A DNA stretch of 64,000 bases from Bryobacterales bacterium F-183. GTDB taxonomy: Bacteria > Acidobacteriota > Terriglobia > Bryobacterales > Bryobacteraceae. This document shows, in pieces, positions 8,649 to 16,984 of the stretch. Each line of letters opens with the position of its first letter. Position 1 is the first letter of the stretch. The translations under genes were made by a program, and so were the position numbers. The notes below the pieces were generated by a model that searched no databases, was not told the DNA's origin, and worked only from the letters and a program-made list of their open reading frames with translations. Where the stretch lies: the NCBI GenBank assembly GCA_016865505.2, contig AP025252.1, positions 2,790,001-2,854,000 on the forward strand, given 5' to 3'.

Positions 8649-9306
8649 GATCCGCAACCTCCGCAAGATTTACAAACAGGGCGACGTCGACGTCTTCGCC
8701 CTCCGTGGTGTGGATCTCGACGTGGCCGAGGGCGAGTTCCTCTCCATCGTCGGCCCCTCCGGTTCTGGCAAATCGACCCTCTTCAACATCCTCGGTGGAC
8801 TCACCCCGCCCACCGACGGCACCGTGCAAATCGGCGGCCGCGACATCATGCAACTCACCGACGCCCAGCGTACGGACCTCCGTAAGCAGGCCGTGGGCTT
8901 CGTGTTCCAGAAGTACAATCTTCTGCCGACCCTGACGGTGAACGACAACATCGAAATCGCCCGTCACATCGCCGGAACCCACGATAAGCCTAGGGAATCC
9001 TGGTTCGCGGATGCCCTGAAACTCCTCGGACTGGAGAGCAAACTCGGTCGCAAGCCCCGCCAATTGTCAGGTGGTGAACAGCAGCGCGTAGCCATCGCCC
9101 GAGCGATTGTGAACCGCCCGTCGATCCTGCTCGCCGACGAGCCCACCGGCAACCTGGACACCGAAAACTCAGACCTCGTCCTAGGTCTTCTGCGGGATCT
9201 CAACGAGAAAATCGGCCAAACGATCCTGATGATCACGCACAACCCGGAAGCCGCCGCCTACGGCCACCGCATCGTCCGCATGCGAGACGGCCGCGTCGTC
9301 GCGTAG
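8641..9306 (+). CDS. ABC transporter ATP-binding protein, LolD/MacB family
   Basis: The 221-aa ATPase has every ABC motif: Walker A G-P-S-G-S-G-K-S-T near residue 40, Q-loop F-V-F-Q-K-Y-N-L, signature L-S-G-G-E-Q-Q-R-V-A-I-A-R near residue 141, Walker B I-L-L-A-D-E-P-T-G-N-L-D near residue 162 and the H-loop I-T-H-N. The length and the T-G-N-L-D ending are typical of the LolD/MacB-N/FtsE group. It starts eight bases inside the preceding permease gene, so the two form a transporter that probably assembles as two permeases with two ATPases. A periplasmic adaptor gene is not adjacent. Confidence 0.9.
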   Translation: MIEIRNLRKIYKQGDVDVFALRGVDLDVAEGEFLSIVGPSGSGKSTLFNILGGLTPPTDGTVQIGGRDIMQLTDAQRTDLRKQAVGFVFQKYNLLPTLTVNDNIEIARHIAGTHDKPRESWFADALKLLGLESKLGRKPRQLSGGEQQRVAIARAIVNRPSILLADEPTGNLDTENSDLVLGLLRDLNEKIGQTILMITHNPEAAAYGHRIVRMRDGRVVA

Positions 9307-9330
9307 ACTCGCTCGTAATATCGTAGGAGT

Positions 9331-11148
9331 ATGGCCCGTGTGTTGTACACCGCACTCGCGGTGGTGGCATCTCTCCCACTCCACTCCCTCTCGCAGGAAC
9401 AGCAGCCGAAGCTACGCTTTCCGCAAACCCTCAAGCAGGTCGTACGCGGCACCAACTACGGCGTCTCCTCCATGCACCAGATGTCGTCAATGGCAGCCGA
9501 CCGTATCCTGCAACGCGGTGGCAACGCCTTTGACGCGGCAGTAGCGGGCCAAGCCGCGCTCGGTGTCGTCGAACCCGGCGCCAACGGCATCGGCGGCGAT
9601 GCCCAAATCCTCGTTTACGACGCGAAGGCCGGCAAAGTCTGGTCCGTCAACGCCGAAGGTACCGCGCCCAAACTCGCCACCATCGAGTGGTACAAACAGA
9701 ACGCCGGCGGCAAGATCCCCGTCAACGACACTCTGCTCTCCGGCACCGTACCCGGCATTGTCGACGCCTGGTACACGCTCCTCTCCCGCTGGGGCACCAA
9801 GACCTTCGGCGAAGTACTCGCCCCTGCCATTGAACTCGCGGAAAAAGGCTTCCCCGTGCAAGGCCGCCTCGTGTACGAACTGCAGATGCCTATCATCCTG
9901 CTCGACCCCGGCATGCGCAAAGTGTACGGCAACCCCAACGGCGGCCTCTATCAGGAAGGCGAAATCTTCCGCAATCCGGACCTCGCCAACACCATGAAGA
10001 AGCTCGTCGAAGAAGAAGCCAAGTACGCATCCAAAGGCCGCGCCGTCGCTCTCAAAGCCGCGCGCGACCGCTTCTACAAAGGCGACATCGCCCGCGAAAT
10101 GGCGGAAGTCTCCCTCAAGAATGGCGGCCTCTTCCGCTACGAGGACTTCGCCAACTACACCGCCAAAGTCGAAGAACCCGTCTCCGTCAACTACCGCGGC
10201 TACCAGGTCTTCAAGAATCCCTCCGCCTCCCAAGGACCCGCCGAACTCGTGATGCTCAACATCCTCGAAGGCTACGACCTTCGCCGCATGGGCCTCAACT
10301 CCGCCGATTTCCTGCACGTCTCCATCGAGGCCGCCAAACTCGCCATGGCCGACCGCGAAAAATACCTCGGCGACATGGACTTCATCAAGATCCCCTACGC
10401 TGGCCTGCTTTCCAAAGAGTACGCCGCAGAACGCCGCAAGCTCATCGACATGCGCCAGGCCTCGCTCGACCTTCGCCCTGGCAACGCCGAGGACTTTGAA
10501 CCCGGCTTCGCCAACCTGCGCGACCGCCCCATCGACTTCACCACCGGCGGCAACGATCACGATGGCGACACAAGCTACATCGCCGTCGCCGACAAAGATC
10601 GCAACGCCGTCAGCTTCACGCCGTCCGTCCATGGTTCCTTCGGAACCAAAGTCGTGATGGGCAACCTCGGCTTCACCTTCAACTGCCGCGGCGACTACTA
10701 CTCGCTCATCCCCGGCCACGCCAACGCGCTCGAAGGCGGCAAGCGACCCCGCAGCACGCTGCAAGGCTCTCTCGTACTCAAAGACGGCAAGCCCTTCATG
10801 CTCACCGGCAGCCCCGGCGGCGACGATCAGCCCATGCGCACCATGCAGACCCTCATCAACATGGTGGACTTCGGCATGAACATCCAGCAGGCCATTGAGG
10901 CCCCGCGCTGGACCTCCACCGCCTTTCCCGCGTCCGTGTACCCGCACGTCATGAACCCGGGCGCCGTCACCGTCGAAAGCCGCATCGCCGAAAACGTTCG
11001 CATGGAACTCCTGCGCCGCGGCCATCGCCTCTCCATCGCCGGACCCTGGACCTTGAACTCCTCCGGCGGCCTCCACATCGATTGGAAGAACGGCTACGTC
11101 GACGCCGCTGCAGACCCGCGCGTCTTCTCCACCGCACTGGCCTGGTAA
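9331..11148 (+). CDS. ggt: Gamma-glutamyltransferase (GGT family, Ntn hydrolase)
   Basis: The 605-aa protein starts at ATG 9331 with AGGAG seven bases upstream and has a signal peptide ending near S-L-S-Q-E. It shows GGT landmarks: A-A-D-R-I-L-Q-R-G-G-N-A-F-D-A-A-V-A, G-I-G-G-D, and D-G-D-T-S-Y-I-A-V near residue 413, where the Thr is the expected autoprocessing nucleophile (equivalent to T-T-H-Y in E. coli). G-S-P-G-G-D-D-Q near residue 493 stabilises the oxyanion. The family cleaves or transfers gamma-glutamyl groups, for instance from glutathione, in the periplasm. Other members are acylases or hydrolases, so the substrate remains open. The stop codon directly abuts the next gene's ATG. 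Confidence 0.88.
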   Translation: MARVLYTALAVVASLPLHSLSQEQQPKLRFPQTLKQVVRGTNYGVSSMHQMSSMAADRILQRGGNAFDAAVAGQAALGVVEPGANGIGGDAQILVYDAKAGKVWSVNAEGTAPKLATIEWYKQNAGGKIPVNDTLLSGTVPGIVDAWYTLLSRWGTKTFGEVLAPAIELAEKGFPVQGRLVYELQMPIILLDPGMRKVYGNPNGGLYQEGEIFRNPDLANTMKKLVEEEAKYASKGRAVALKAARDRFYKGDIAREMAEVSLKNGGLFRYEDFANYTAKVEEPVSVNYRGYQVFKNPSASQGPAELVMLNILEGYDLRRMGLNSADFLHVSIEAAKLAMADREKYLGDMDFIKIPYAGLLSKEYAAERRKLIDMRQASLDLRPGNAEDFEPGFANLRDRPIDFTTGGNDHDGDTSYIAVADKDRNAVSFTPSVHGSFGTKVVMGNLGFTFNCRGDYYSLIPGHANALEGGKRPRSTLQGSLVLKDGKPFMLTGSPGGDDQPMRTMQTLINMVDFGMNIQQAIEAPRWTSTAFPASVYPHVMNPGAVTVESRIAENVRMELLRRGHRLSIAGPWTLNSSGGLHIDWKNGYVDAAADPRVFSTALAW

Positions 11149-12129
11149 ATGGATTTCATCCGAGCCACGGGCACGCGCCTCAGCAGCCATCTCTCAGGCG
11201 CAAATTGCTACTACCTGCCGCACAAAAGCCGCACCATGGCGGACCGCCTCTTGGATTCCGCCGCCACCCTCGGCTGCAACGTCATCCGCACCATCGCGTA
11301 CTCGGAACAGCAGGATGAAGCCTTCCTGCAGGAACTCGACTACACCATCGCTGCTGCCGCCGCCCGCAACATCAAGCTTCTTCTTCCGCTCACCAACAAC
11401 TGGAAGGACTTCGGAGGCATGGACGCCTACAACGCCCGCTACGGCCTCACCAATCACGACGATTTCTATCAGGACCCGCGCCCCCGTCAGGCCTACAAAG
11501 ACTGGTGTACCCAAGTGCTCACCCGCGTCAACCCCTACACGGGCCGCGCCTACAAAGACGAGCCCGCCATTGCTGCCTGGGAACTAGCCAATGAATCCCG
11601 CTGCACCGCCGGCGTACCCGTGCTCGCCAACTGGATTGCCGAGATGACCGCGCATCTCAAAACCCTCGACGCAAACCACCTCGTGGGCCTAGGTGACGAG
11701 GGCTTCCTCAACAGAACTTTCACGTTGAAGTGGTACTTGAACGGCGAACACGGTTACGACTTCGAAGAGTTCCTCCGCATCGATTCGGTGGACTTCGCGT
11801 CCTTCCACCTCTACCCGGAAACCTTCGGCACCACCTACGACTACGGCAACACCTGGATTGAAGATCACGCCGAAATCGGCGCCAAAATCGGCAAGCCGGT
11901 GTTCTTTGAAGAGTACGGCATCACCAACCCCGCACCACGTGATGAAGTCTATGGCCAGTGGCTGGAAACCTCACGACGCTGCGGTATGGCCGCCGATCTA
12001 TTCTGGATGCTCGCCGACCTCGCCGGCGACGGCAAGCCGTACCCCGATTACGACAAGTACACGCTCTACCCGGACACCGTACCCGCCTCGGTACGAGCCC
12101 ATCTTCAAGCCGTCGCCATCAACCTCTGA
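11149..12129 (+). CDS. Glycoside hydrolase family 5, mannanase-like
   Basis: The 326-aa TIM-barrel protein resembles GH5 beta-mannanases (subfamily 7 type). The acid/base Glu is in W-E-L-A-N-E-S-R near residue 150. The nucleophile Glu is in F-F-E-E-Y-G-I near residue 253. The segment D-F-G-G-M-D-A-Y and the F-Y-x-D-P-R-P-R-x-A-Y-K stretch before the fourth strand are also family-like. No signal peptide is visible, which is unusual for a polysaccharide hydrolase and suggests an intracellular oligosaccharidase or an undetected leader. It begins on the base after the GGT stop. The 3' end overlaps the convergent glgA gene by 25 bases. Confidence 0.8.
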   Translation: MDFIRATGTRLSSHLSGANCYYLPHKSRTMADRLLDSAATLGCNVIRTIAYSEQQDEAFLQELDYTIAAAAARNIKLLLPLTNNWKDFGGMDAYNARYGLTNHDDFYQDPRPRQAYKDWCTQVLTRVNPYTGRAYKDEPAIAAWELANESRCTAGVPVLANWIAEMTAHLKTLDANHLVGLGDEGFLNRTFTLKWYLNGEHGYDFEEFLRIDSVDFASFHLYPETFGTTYDYGNTWIEDHAEIGAKIGKPVFFEEYGITNPAPRDEVYGQWLETSRRCGMAADLFWMLADLAGDGKPYPDYDKYTLYPDTVPASVRAHLQAVAINL

Positions 12130-13535
12130 TACAAGTTCGAGTATTCAGTCGCCGACGCATCCCAAGAGAAATCCTTGCTCATGCCGTTGATCATCATGGT
12201 CTTCCACCACTCCGGCTCATTCTCGTAGATGTGCAGTGCATGCGCGATGCAACCGTACAGCTCGTGCGATGTCGCGCCCCAGAACTTGAACCCCGTCTCA
12301 TGCTGAATCGTATCGTCCAGCCCACCGGTGGCGCGCACAATCGGCACCGTGCCGTACCGCAGCGAATAGATCTGGTTCAGCCCGCAAGGCTCATACCGGC
12401 TCGGCATCAAGAACATATCCGATCCCGCTTCCACCAGATGCGACAGCCGGTTGTTGTACTCGCCTCGATACCCAAACTGCTCGGGCTTCGCAGCGGCAAT
12501 ACCGCCAAACGCCCGTTCCAGCGCTGCATCGCCGTTACCCAGCACCACCAATTGGATACCCAAATCCGCGATGCCCTGAATACACTCGGCAACCAGATCA
12601 AGCCCCTTTTGATGCGCAAACCGCGACACGATGCCAGCCAGCGGGCGATCCAGATCCGAACTATCCAGGCCGTACTCATCGAGCAGCGCCTTCTTGCAAA
12701 CCCGCTTGCCGCTCAAGTCCTTTGCCGAATAGTTCGCCGGCAGGTACGGATCATTTTCCGGGCTCCACTCGCCATAATCGACACCATTCAAAATCCCCGC
12801 CAGTATGCTCGACTTCGCGCGCAACAACGGATCCAGCCCAAACCCATGCTCCGGCGTCTGAATCTCCAGCGCGTACTTCGGGCTCACCGTCGTGATGAAG
12901 TCCGAATACTCAATGCCGCCCTTCAGCAGGTTGACATCGCCAAAGTACTCAAGACCGTTGATGTGAAATACCGATGGGATGTTGATGCCAAGGTCGTTCA
13001 GCACCCGAGCGTTGAACTGCCCCTGATACCCCAGGTTGTGGATCGTCAGCACCGTGCGGACGCGCTGCAGCGAAGGGTTGCCGCGATACTCGGTCTTCAG
13101 ATACACAGGCGCCAGCGACCCCTGCCAGTCATGTACATGCAGAATGTCCGGCAAAAACACGCGTTGTGCAATCTCGATCGCCGCGCGCGACAGTACAGCA
13201 AAGCGCACCGGGTTATCGCCAAAGTCGCCCCACATGTCGCCGTACAAGCCATGGCGGCCAAACAGGGGCGGGCAATTCACAAACACATACCGGACACCAT
13301 TGCGCTCAATCCGGTCCAGCGCGCAGTTGAAATAACCGCCGGTCATCCACACCGGCAGTTCGTTATAAAACCGTTCCGCGCCTTTCAGGTTGGCGTTGCC
13401 GTACGCCGGCATCACCACCATCACTTCATGCCCCTGCTGGACCAAGGCCTGAGGCAGCGCCCCCAGCACATCGGCTAACCCGCCGGTCTTAGCGAACGGA
13501 GCCGCCTCCGACGTCACCATCAGAATTTTTGCCAT
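12105..13535 (-). CDS. glgA: Glycogen synthase (ADP-glucose type, GT5)
   Basis: The 476-aa enzyme adds glucose from ADP-glucose to a growing alpha-1,4-glucan. The N-terminus M-A-K-I-L-M-V-T-S-E-A-A-P-F-A-K-T-G-G-L-A-D-V holds the K-x-G-G-L nucleotide-sugar motif, and this fixes the start at ATG 13535 although the frame is open 23 codons further. Later motifs include V-H-D-W-Q, L-T-I-H-N-L-x-Y-Q-G, I-L-N-G-V-D and the C-terminal P-S-R-Y-E-P-C-G-L-N-Q block with catalytic Glu. Length is normal for the family. It lies just downstream of the PfkB-type kinase on the same strand, so storage-glucan synthesis is grouped with sugar-phosphate metabolism. The other glg genes are not in the window. Confidence 0.95.
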   Translation of the reverse strand: MAKILMVTSEAAPFAKTGGLADVLGALPQALVQQGHEVMVVMPAYGNANLKGAERFYNELPVWMTGGYFNCALDRIERNGVRYVFVNCPPLFGRHGLYGDMWGDFGDNPVRFAVLSRAAIEIAQRVFLPDILHVHDWQGSLAPVYLKTEYRGNPSLQRVRTVLTIHNLGYQGQFNARVLNDLGINIPSVFHINGLEYFGDVNLLKGGIEYSDFITTVSPKYALEIQTPEHGFGLDPLLRAKSSILAGILNGVDYGEWSPENDPYLPANYSAKDLSGKRVCKKALLDEYGLDSSDLDRPLAGIVSRFAHQKGLDLVAECIQGIADLGIQLVVLGNGDAALERAFGGIAAAKPEQFGYRGEYNNRLSHLVEAGSDMFLMPSRYEPCGLNQIYSLRYGTVPIVRATGGLDDTIQHETGFKFWGATSHELYGCIAHALHIYENEPEWWKTMMINGMSKDFSWDASATEYSNLYQRLMATA

Positions 13536-13542
13536 GGGTCCC

Positions 13543-14475
13543 CTATCGCAAAGTCTTGACTTCGATACGCCGCAGCAGCGCTTCGGTTTGTTCTTTGGTG
13601 GCAAACTGCATGCCCGGCAGCATGGCCGTCGCAGTTCCGCAGGCCACCGCCCATTTCACGGATTCCAAAAACGTCAGCCCGCTCGCCGACGCCCACACAA
13701 ACGCCGCCGCCACAGCGTCGCCAGCACCAATGGGACTCACCGCGTCTACAGAAGGCGGCATCGCCTCGAGCATGTCCTCGTCCTTGCGGCACGCAATAAT
13801 GCCCCGGCTACCCAGAGACAACAACACCGTCTCAGCGCCCAGTTCCTGAATCTGCCGCGCGGCTTCCACGCATCGCGCCCGCGACAGCAGCGCTCGCCCA
13901 ATCAGCCGCTCCGCCTCATGCTGATTCGGCTTCACCACCGTGGGCTTAGCTTCCAGACCTCGCAGTAGCGGCGCATCGTCTGTATCCAAAAAGGTCTTCA
14001 CCTTCGCCTTATGCGCGATCTCAATCAGCTTGGCGTAAAAGTTCGACGGCACCTCAGGAGGCAGGCTGCCACACAGCATCAGCCACTCGGCCTGCGGTAT
14101 GTGGCGCTCCACCGCATCGCGAACCTGCTGCAACTCATCCCCGGTAATGCGCCCGCCCACTTCGTTCAGCTTAATCGTCAGCCCCGCCTTATCCGAGATC
14201 GTCATGTTCGTACGAGTGTCCGCCTCGACGCGGATGACCTCAGTCGGAAACCCAATCTCCTGGAGCAGCGTGGACATCCGGTCGCCCGGCTCGCCCCCGG
14301 CGGTGAGTACGGCCATGGTCTGCGCGCCAAAGCAATTCAGCACGCGCGACGCATTGATGCCGCGGCCCCCCGGCGAGTCCACAGAAGACCGCATATACGA
14401 CCGGTCCTCAAACACCAACTTGTCGACGAGTATGGTCCGGTCAATGGCCGGGTTCAATGTGACGGTTAGAATCAA
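13543..14475 (-). CDS. PfkB-family sugar-phosphate kinase (1-phosphofructokinase/tagatose-6-P kinase type)
   Basis: The product (310 aa) is a ribokinase-fold enzyme of the LacC/FruK group. L-T-V-T-L-N-P-A-I-D-R-T at the N-terminus is the LacC/FruK/PfkB opening. G-G-R-G-I-N-A-S-R-V near residue 38 is the substrate motif, and S-P-I-G-A-G-D-A-V-A-A-A-F near residue 250 carries the catalytic Asp. It phosphorylates a sugar phosphate with ATP; whether fructose-1-P, fructose-6-P or tagatose-6-P is not decidable. The start is taken as TTG 14475, which gives the family N-terminus. Longer reading to 14523 would add residues not seen in homologues. It sits between nadD and glgA on one strand with short gaps. 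Confidence 0.85.
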   Translation of the reverse strand: MILTVTLNPAIDRTILVDKLVFEDRSYMRSSVDSPGGRGINASRVLNCFGAQTMAVLTAGGEPGDRMSTLLQEIGFPTEVIRVEADTRTNMTISDKAGLTIKLNEVGGRITGDELQQVRDAVERHIPQAEWLMLCGSLPPEVPSNFYAKLIEIAHKAKVKTFLDTDDAPLLRGLEAKPTVVKPNQHEAERLIGRALLSRARCVEAARQIQELGAETVLLSLGSRGIIACRKDEDMLEAMPPSVDAVSPIGAGDAVAAAFVWASASGLTFLESVKWAVACGTATAMLPGMQFATKEQTEALLRRIEVKTLR

Positions 14476-14486
14476 CGGACACCATT

Positions 14487-15047
14487 TTAGCGGTATAGAT
14501 TGTGCTCTTCGATGTACTTCCAAACAGCGGTCGGAAGACCTTCGGGCTTTTCGCCCTGTTCAATGCTGTTGCGAATCGCAGTGGACGACACATCCAAGGC
14601 CAGATGATCCAGCCGCAGAACGCTCGCCCCCTCCGGTACAGCGTACTCGTGCCCGGGTCTGCTGACGACAATGAACACCACTTTTTCGAGCACCTCGCGC
14701 CAGCGCTTCCACGTCCCGATTTCCGCAAACGCGTCCGCACCGATAATGAAGTACAGCTCATCGTCGTAAGCCAGAGGAATGCGCTCAATAGTGTCGATCG
14801 AATAAGTCGTATGCGACCCCTCTTCGAGCCGCGAAGGCAGTAACTGCGCATGCGGTTCGCAGGCAAGTTCCACCATCCGGTAGCGATGCGGGTAAGGGGT
14901 CCGCGCCACGTTGTTCTTATGAGGAGGGTTCCCGGCGGGAATCATCAGCACGCGATCCAACATACAATGCCGGGCCGCTTCTAAAGCCACGGCAAGGTGG
15001 GCATTGTGGATCGGGTCAAAGGTGCCACCAAAGATCGCGATCTTCAA
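14487..15047 (-). CDS. nadD: Nicotinate-nucleotide adenylyltransferase
   Basis: The 186-aa protein makes nicotinic acid adenine dinucleotide from NaMN and ATP, the penultimate step of NAD synthesis. The N-terminal I-F-G-G-T-F-D-P-I-H-N-A-H is the nucleotidyltransferase G-G-x-F-D-P-x-H-x-x-H signature. F-I-I-G-A-D-A-F-A-E and the C-terminal S-S-T-A-I-R-x-S motif complete the family pattern. Length is normal. Translation apparently begins at TTG 15047: the only nearby upstream ATG is out of frame and meets a stop at once. It opens a minus-strand run nadD, sugar-phosphate kinase, glgA. Confidence 0.92.
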   Translation of the reverse strand: MKIAIFGGTFDPIHNAHLAVALEAARHCMLDRVLMIPAGNPPHKNNVARTPYPHRYRMVELACEPHAQLLPSRLEEGSHTTYSIDTIERIPLAYDDELYFIIGADAFAEIGTWKRWREVLEKVVFIVVSRPGHEYAVPEGASVLRLDHLALDVSSTAIRNSIEQGEKPEGLPTAVWKYIEEHNLYR

Positions 15048-15048
15048 A

Positions 15049-15059
15049 ACACCATTTTA
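15049..15059 (-). promoter_or_regulatory. TAAAATGGTGT motif just upstream of the nadD TTG start
   Basis: The 11-mer TAAAATGGTGT ends one base before the TTG start of nadD. The identical 11-mer stands at 14479-14489, three bases before the TTG start of the sugar-phosphate kinase. TAAAAT resembles a sigma-70 -10 hexamer at the distance expected for leaderless transcripts, but I see no convincing -35 element. It may equally be an unusual initiation context. Confidence 0.25.
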
Positions 15060-15234
15060 TCCGCCAACTCCTGTGCTAGTCTGTCGGCGCAGAAAGATCG
15101 CGCCGTCGTCCTCTCCCGGTGCGGTGCATCCAAATCTGCCGGAGGCTCGATACTCACGCAAAAAAGACATTCCGCTTCCGGCACTCGTTCAGAAACATGG
15201 CTATTTTCCCAATCACTTACAAAAAAGCGTGGTC

Positions 15235-15272
15235 GTACCCAAAATGGGTATCTGAGTACCCAAAATGGGTAC
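15235..15272. promoter_or_regulatory. Tandem palindromic operator candidate before the amidohydrolase gene
   Basis: The 16-mer GTACCCAAAATGGGTA occurs at 15235-15250 and again, identically, at 15256-15271. The period is 21 bp, which is two helical turns. Each copy is itself a dyad (TACCCA-AAA-TGGGTA), and the second extends to a perfect GTACCCA/TGGGTAC palindrome. The pair lies 26 bp upstream of the ATG at 15298 in a 250-bp intergenic region between nadD and the amidohydrolase. This geometry suits two dimers of one repressor or activator on the same DNA face. No regulator gene is adjacent. Confidence 0.6.
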
Positions 15273-15297
15273 GATCCCCATTTGCTACCTTCAATTC

Positions 15298-16185
15298 ATG
15301 GCCGACTCCCCGTGGGGCCCGATTAGCGTTTCCGACGCCCATGTCCATTTCTTCTCCCCCAACTTTTTCCAACTTTTGACAGCGCAGAAGCCCGGCGTCG
15401 ACCTTGCCACCGCCCTCGGCTGGGAAATCCCAGTCGCTGATGAACTCGGTGGCCGCTGGATCGCCGAACTGGACCATCACGGTGTCGACCGGGCCACCCT
15501 CATCGCCAGCCACCCGCAGGACGCCGCTTCTGTATCCGCCGTCGCCCTTGCGCACCCCACGCGCTTCTACGGCTTCACCATGTTCGATCCGATCCACCAG
15601 GACGCCGCCGCTGTCCTCAACAGCAACTCTGGCATCCGCGGACTCTGCCTCTTTCCCGCCCTCCATCGCTACTCCCTGCATGACCCCAAGTGTGCCGAAG
15701 CCATCCGCCAGTGCGCCGGTCGCGCTGCCGTGTTTGTCCACTGCGGTATCCTCAGTCTCGGTTTTCGCCGCAAGCTCGGCATACCCACCATCATCGATCC
15801 CCGCTACTCGAACCCGCTTGAGATCGAATCCCTGGCGCATGCCAACCCGGACGTCCGTTTCATCATTCCGCACTTCGGCGCCGGGATGCTGCGCGAGGCT
15901 TTGATGGTGGCTTCGCAGTGCCCCAACATCTATCTCGATACGTCGAGTTCAAACTCGTGGATGAAGATTGAAGGCCTCGACCTGCGCACTGTTTTGCACC
16001 GGTCCATGGACACCCTTGGCTACAAGCGACTCCTCTTTGGGACCGATTCGAGCTTCTTCCCGCGGGGGTGGCATCTACCCGTATTTGAGGAGCAGGCTAA
16101 GGCTTTGTATGAGCTCGGATTAAGCAAAGAAGAAGCCGAGTTTGTCCTCGGCGGAAATCTTGCGCGAGTGCTCGATTTTTCCTGA
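15298..16185 (+). CDS. Amidohydrolase-2 family metal-dependent hydrolase
   Basis: The 295-aa protein has an amidohydrolase TIM barrel. V-S-D-A-H-V-H-F-F near residue 12 gives the H-x-H metal ligands of strand one. F-I-I-P-H-F-G-A-G near residue 184 supplies a further His, and L-F-G-T-D-S-S near residue 244 holds the conserved catalytic Asp. Members act as decarboxylases (ACMSD-like) or lactone and amide hydrolases; the substrate is not readable. ATG 15298 is chosen since the barrel's first strand follows immediately and the frame upstream runs through operator-like repeats. A tandem palindrome 26 bp upstream suggests dedicated regulation. Confidence 0.75.
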   Translation: MADSPWGPISVSDAHVHFFSPNFFQLLTAQKPGVDLATALGWEIPVADELGGRWIAELDHHGVDRATLIASHPQDAASVSAVALAHPTRFYGFTMFDPIHQDAAAVLNSNSGIRGLCLFPALHRYSLHDPKCAEAIRQCAGRAAVFVHCGILSLGFRRKLGIPTIIDPRYSNPLEIESLAHANPDVRFIIPHFGAGMLREALMVASQCPNIYLDTSSSNSWMKIEGLDLRTVLHRSMDTLGYKRLLFGTDSSFFPRGWHLPVFEEQAKALYELGLSKEEAEFVLGGNLARVLDFS

Positions 16186-16220
16186 TACAAAGCGTCGATC
16201 GCACGCACTAAAGCTCTGTA

Positions 16221-16856
16221 ATGATCGCCCGCAGAGCCGCGTTTCGCCATCCGGCCGGAGAGCCCGCACCTCGTACCGCTCTACTCCTACCGGGGTTTAA
16301 GAGACATGCCAACACCAGGGCATTTGTTCCGGCCGCTTCCAACTACCGCTGGCTCGAAAAGCTGCAGGAGTACCGCCCGGAATCGATCGCCGGTTCCCTG
16401 GGCCAACTCCTATTCCTGGCCAGCCTCCGGATGGCCGGAATGCCCAAGCTCGACAGTGTTACGCATTCGCTCGTCGTTACCTTTCACACCGAGCAGCCCT
16501 GGCTAACCTTGGAGGATCGGGACGAGCTGTGGTCTGCATTTGGTGTCCCGGTCTACGAGCAGATGTACTGTGCCTCCGGGTTGCTGGCAACCGAGTGCAT
16601 CGCCCACGACGGTTTGCACGCCGCCAAGGGCGCCCAGTGGACCGTAGACGCCAACGGCGAACTCTGGTTCCGCGAGCCACTCTCCTGGTGGGAAGAACGC
16701 GGGGAAGCCTACGCCCCCAGCGGACTTTTTGGTGCCGTGGACCCTGAGCCGTGCGAATGCGGACAGCCCGGAATCCGCCTGCGAATTGCGGGTCCCGTGC
16801 AACGCCAAACGCTTCTTAGGACACGGGCTTTGAGCGCTTGGGCACAGGTGGCCTGA
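16221..16856 (+). CDS. PaaK/CapK-like adenylate-forming domain stub (hypothetical)
   Basis: The 211-aa protein does not match a full-length enzyme. Its middle part follows the plan of phenylacetate-CoA ligase/CapK proteins: a segment choosing among many positions (Y-R-P-E-S-I-A-G-S-L), then F-G-V-P-V-Y-E-Q-M-Y-C-A-S-G where the family has its G-x-T-E motif, an E-C-I-A-H-D-G-L-H stretch, and near the C-terminus C-E-C-G-Q-P-G-I-R-L. Full PaaK proteins are about 430 aa, so the N-terminal half is missing and the Glu of the Y-G-x-T-E motif is absent. It could be a degenerate remnant or a specialised short form. It follows the amidohydrolase by 35 bases. Confidence 0.5.
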   Translation: MIARRAAFRHPAGEPAPRTALLLPGFKRHANTRAFVPAASNYRWLEKLQEYRPESIAGSLGQLLFLASLRMAGMPKLDSVTHSLVVTFHTEQPWLTLEDRDELWSAFGVPVYEQMYCASGLLATECIAHDGLHAAKGAQWTVDANGELWFREPLSWWEERGEAYAPSGLFGAVDPEPCECGQPGIRLRIAGPVQRQTLLRTRALSAWAQVA

Positions 16857-16984
16857 CGCGCCGCTGGAACACGTCCGTCCCAAAATCGGACACCTGCGCT
16901 ATCGTAGGTGGTTGGTACGTCTAGACATCACGTTGGTTGCAAAAGTGCACCTGGATGCCTTTACCCGCCGTGCCAATCACTGAG

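Noticed and set aside
9487-11190. A 567-codon open frame on the minus strand opposite the gamma-glutamyltransferase gene
   Set aside because: It is a high-GC mirror frame: the sense strand encodes a clear GGT with signal peptide, ribosome site and catalytic Thr, while the antisense product is Val/Gly/Ala-rich without domains.
11958-13478. A 506-codon plus-strand frame opposite glgA
   Set aside because: The glgA motifs are unambiguous and the antisense product is Arg/His-rich low-complexity sequence.
16884-16912. Short imperfect hairpin upstream of the NtrC-type regulator (ACACCTGCG / CGTAGGTGG)
   Set aside because: One arm mismatch, no T tract and no sigma-54 -24/-12 element could be made out, so it is not called as a site.
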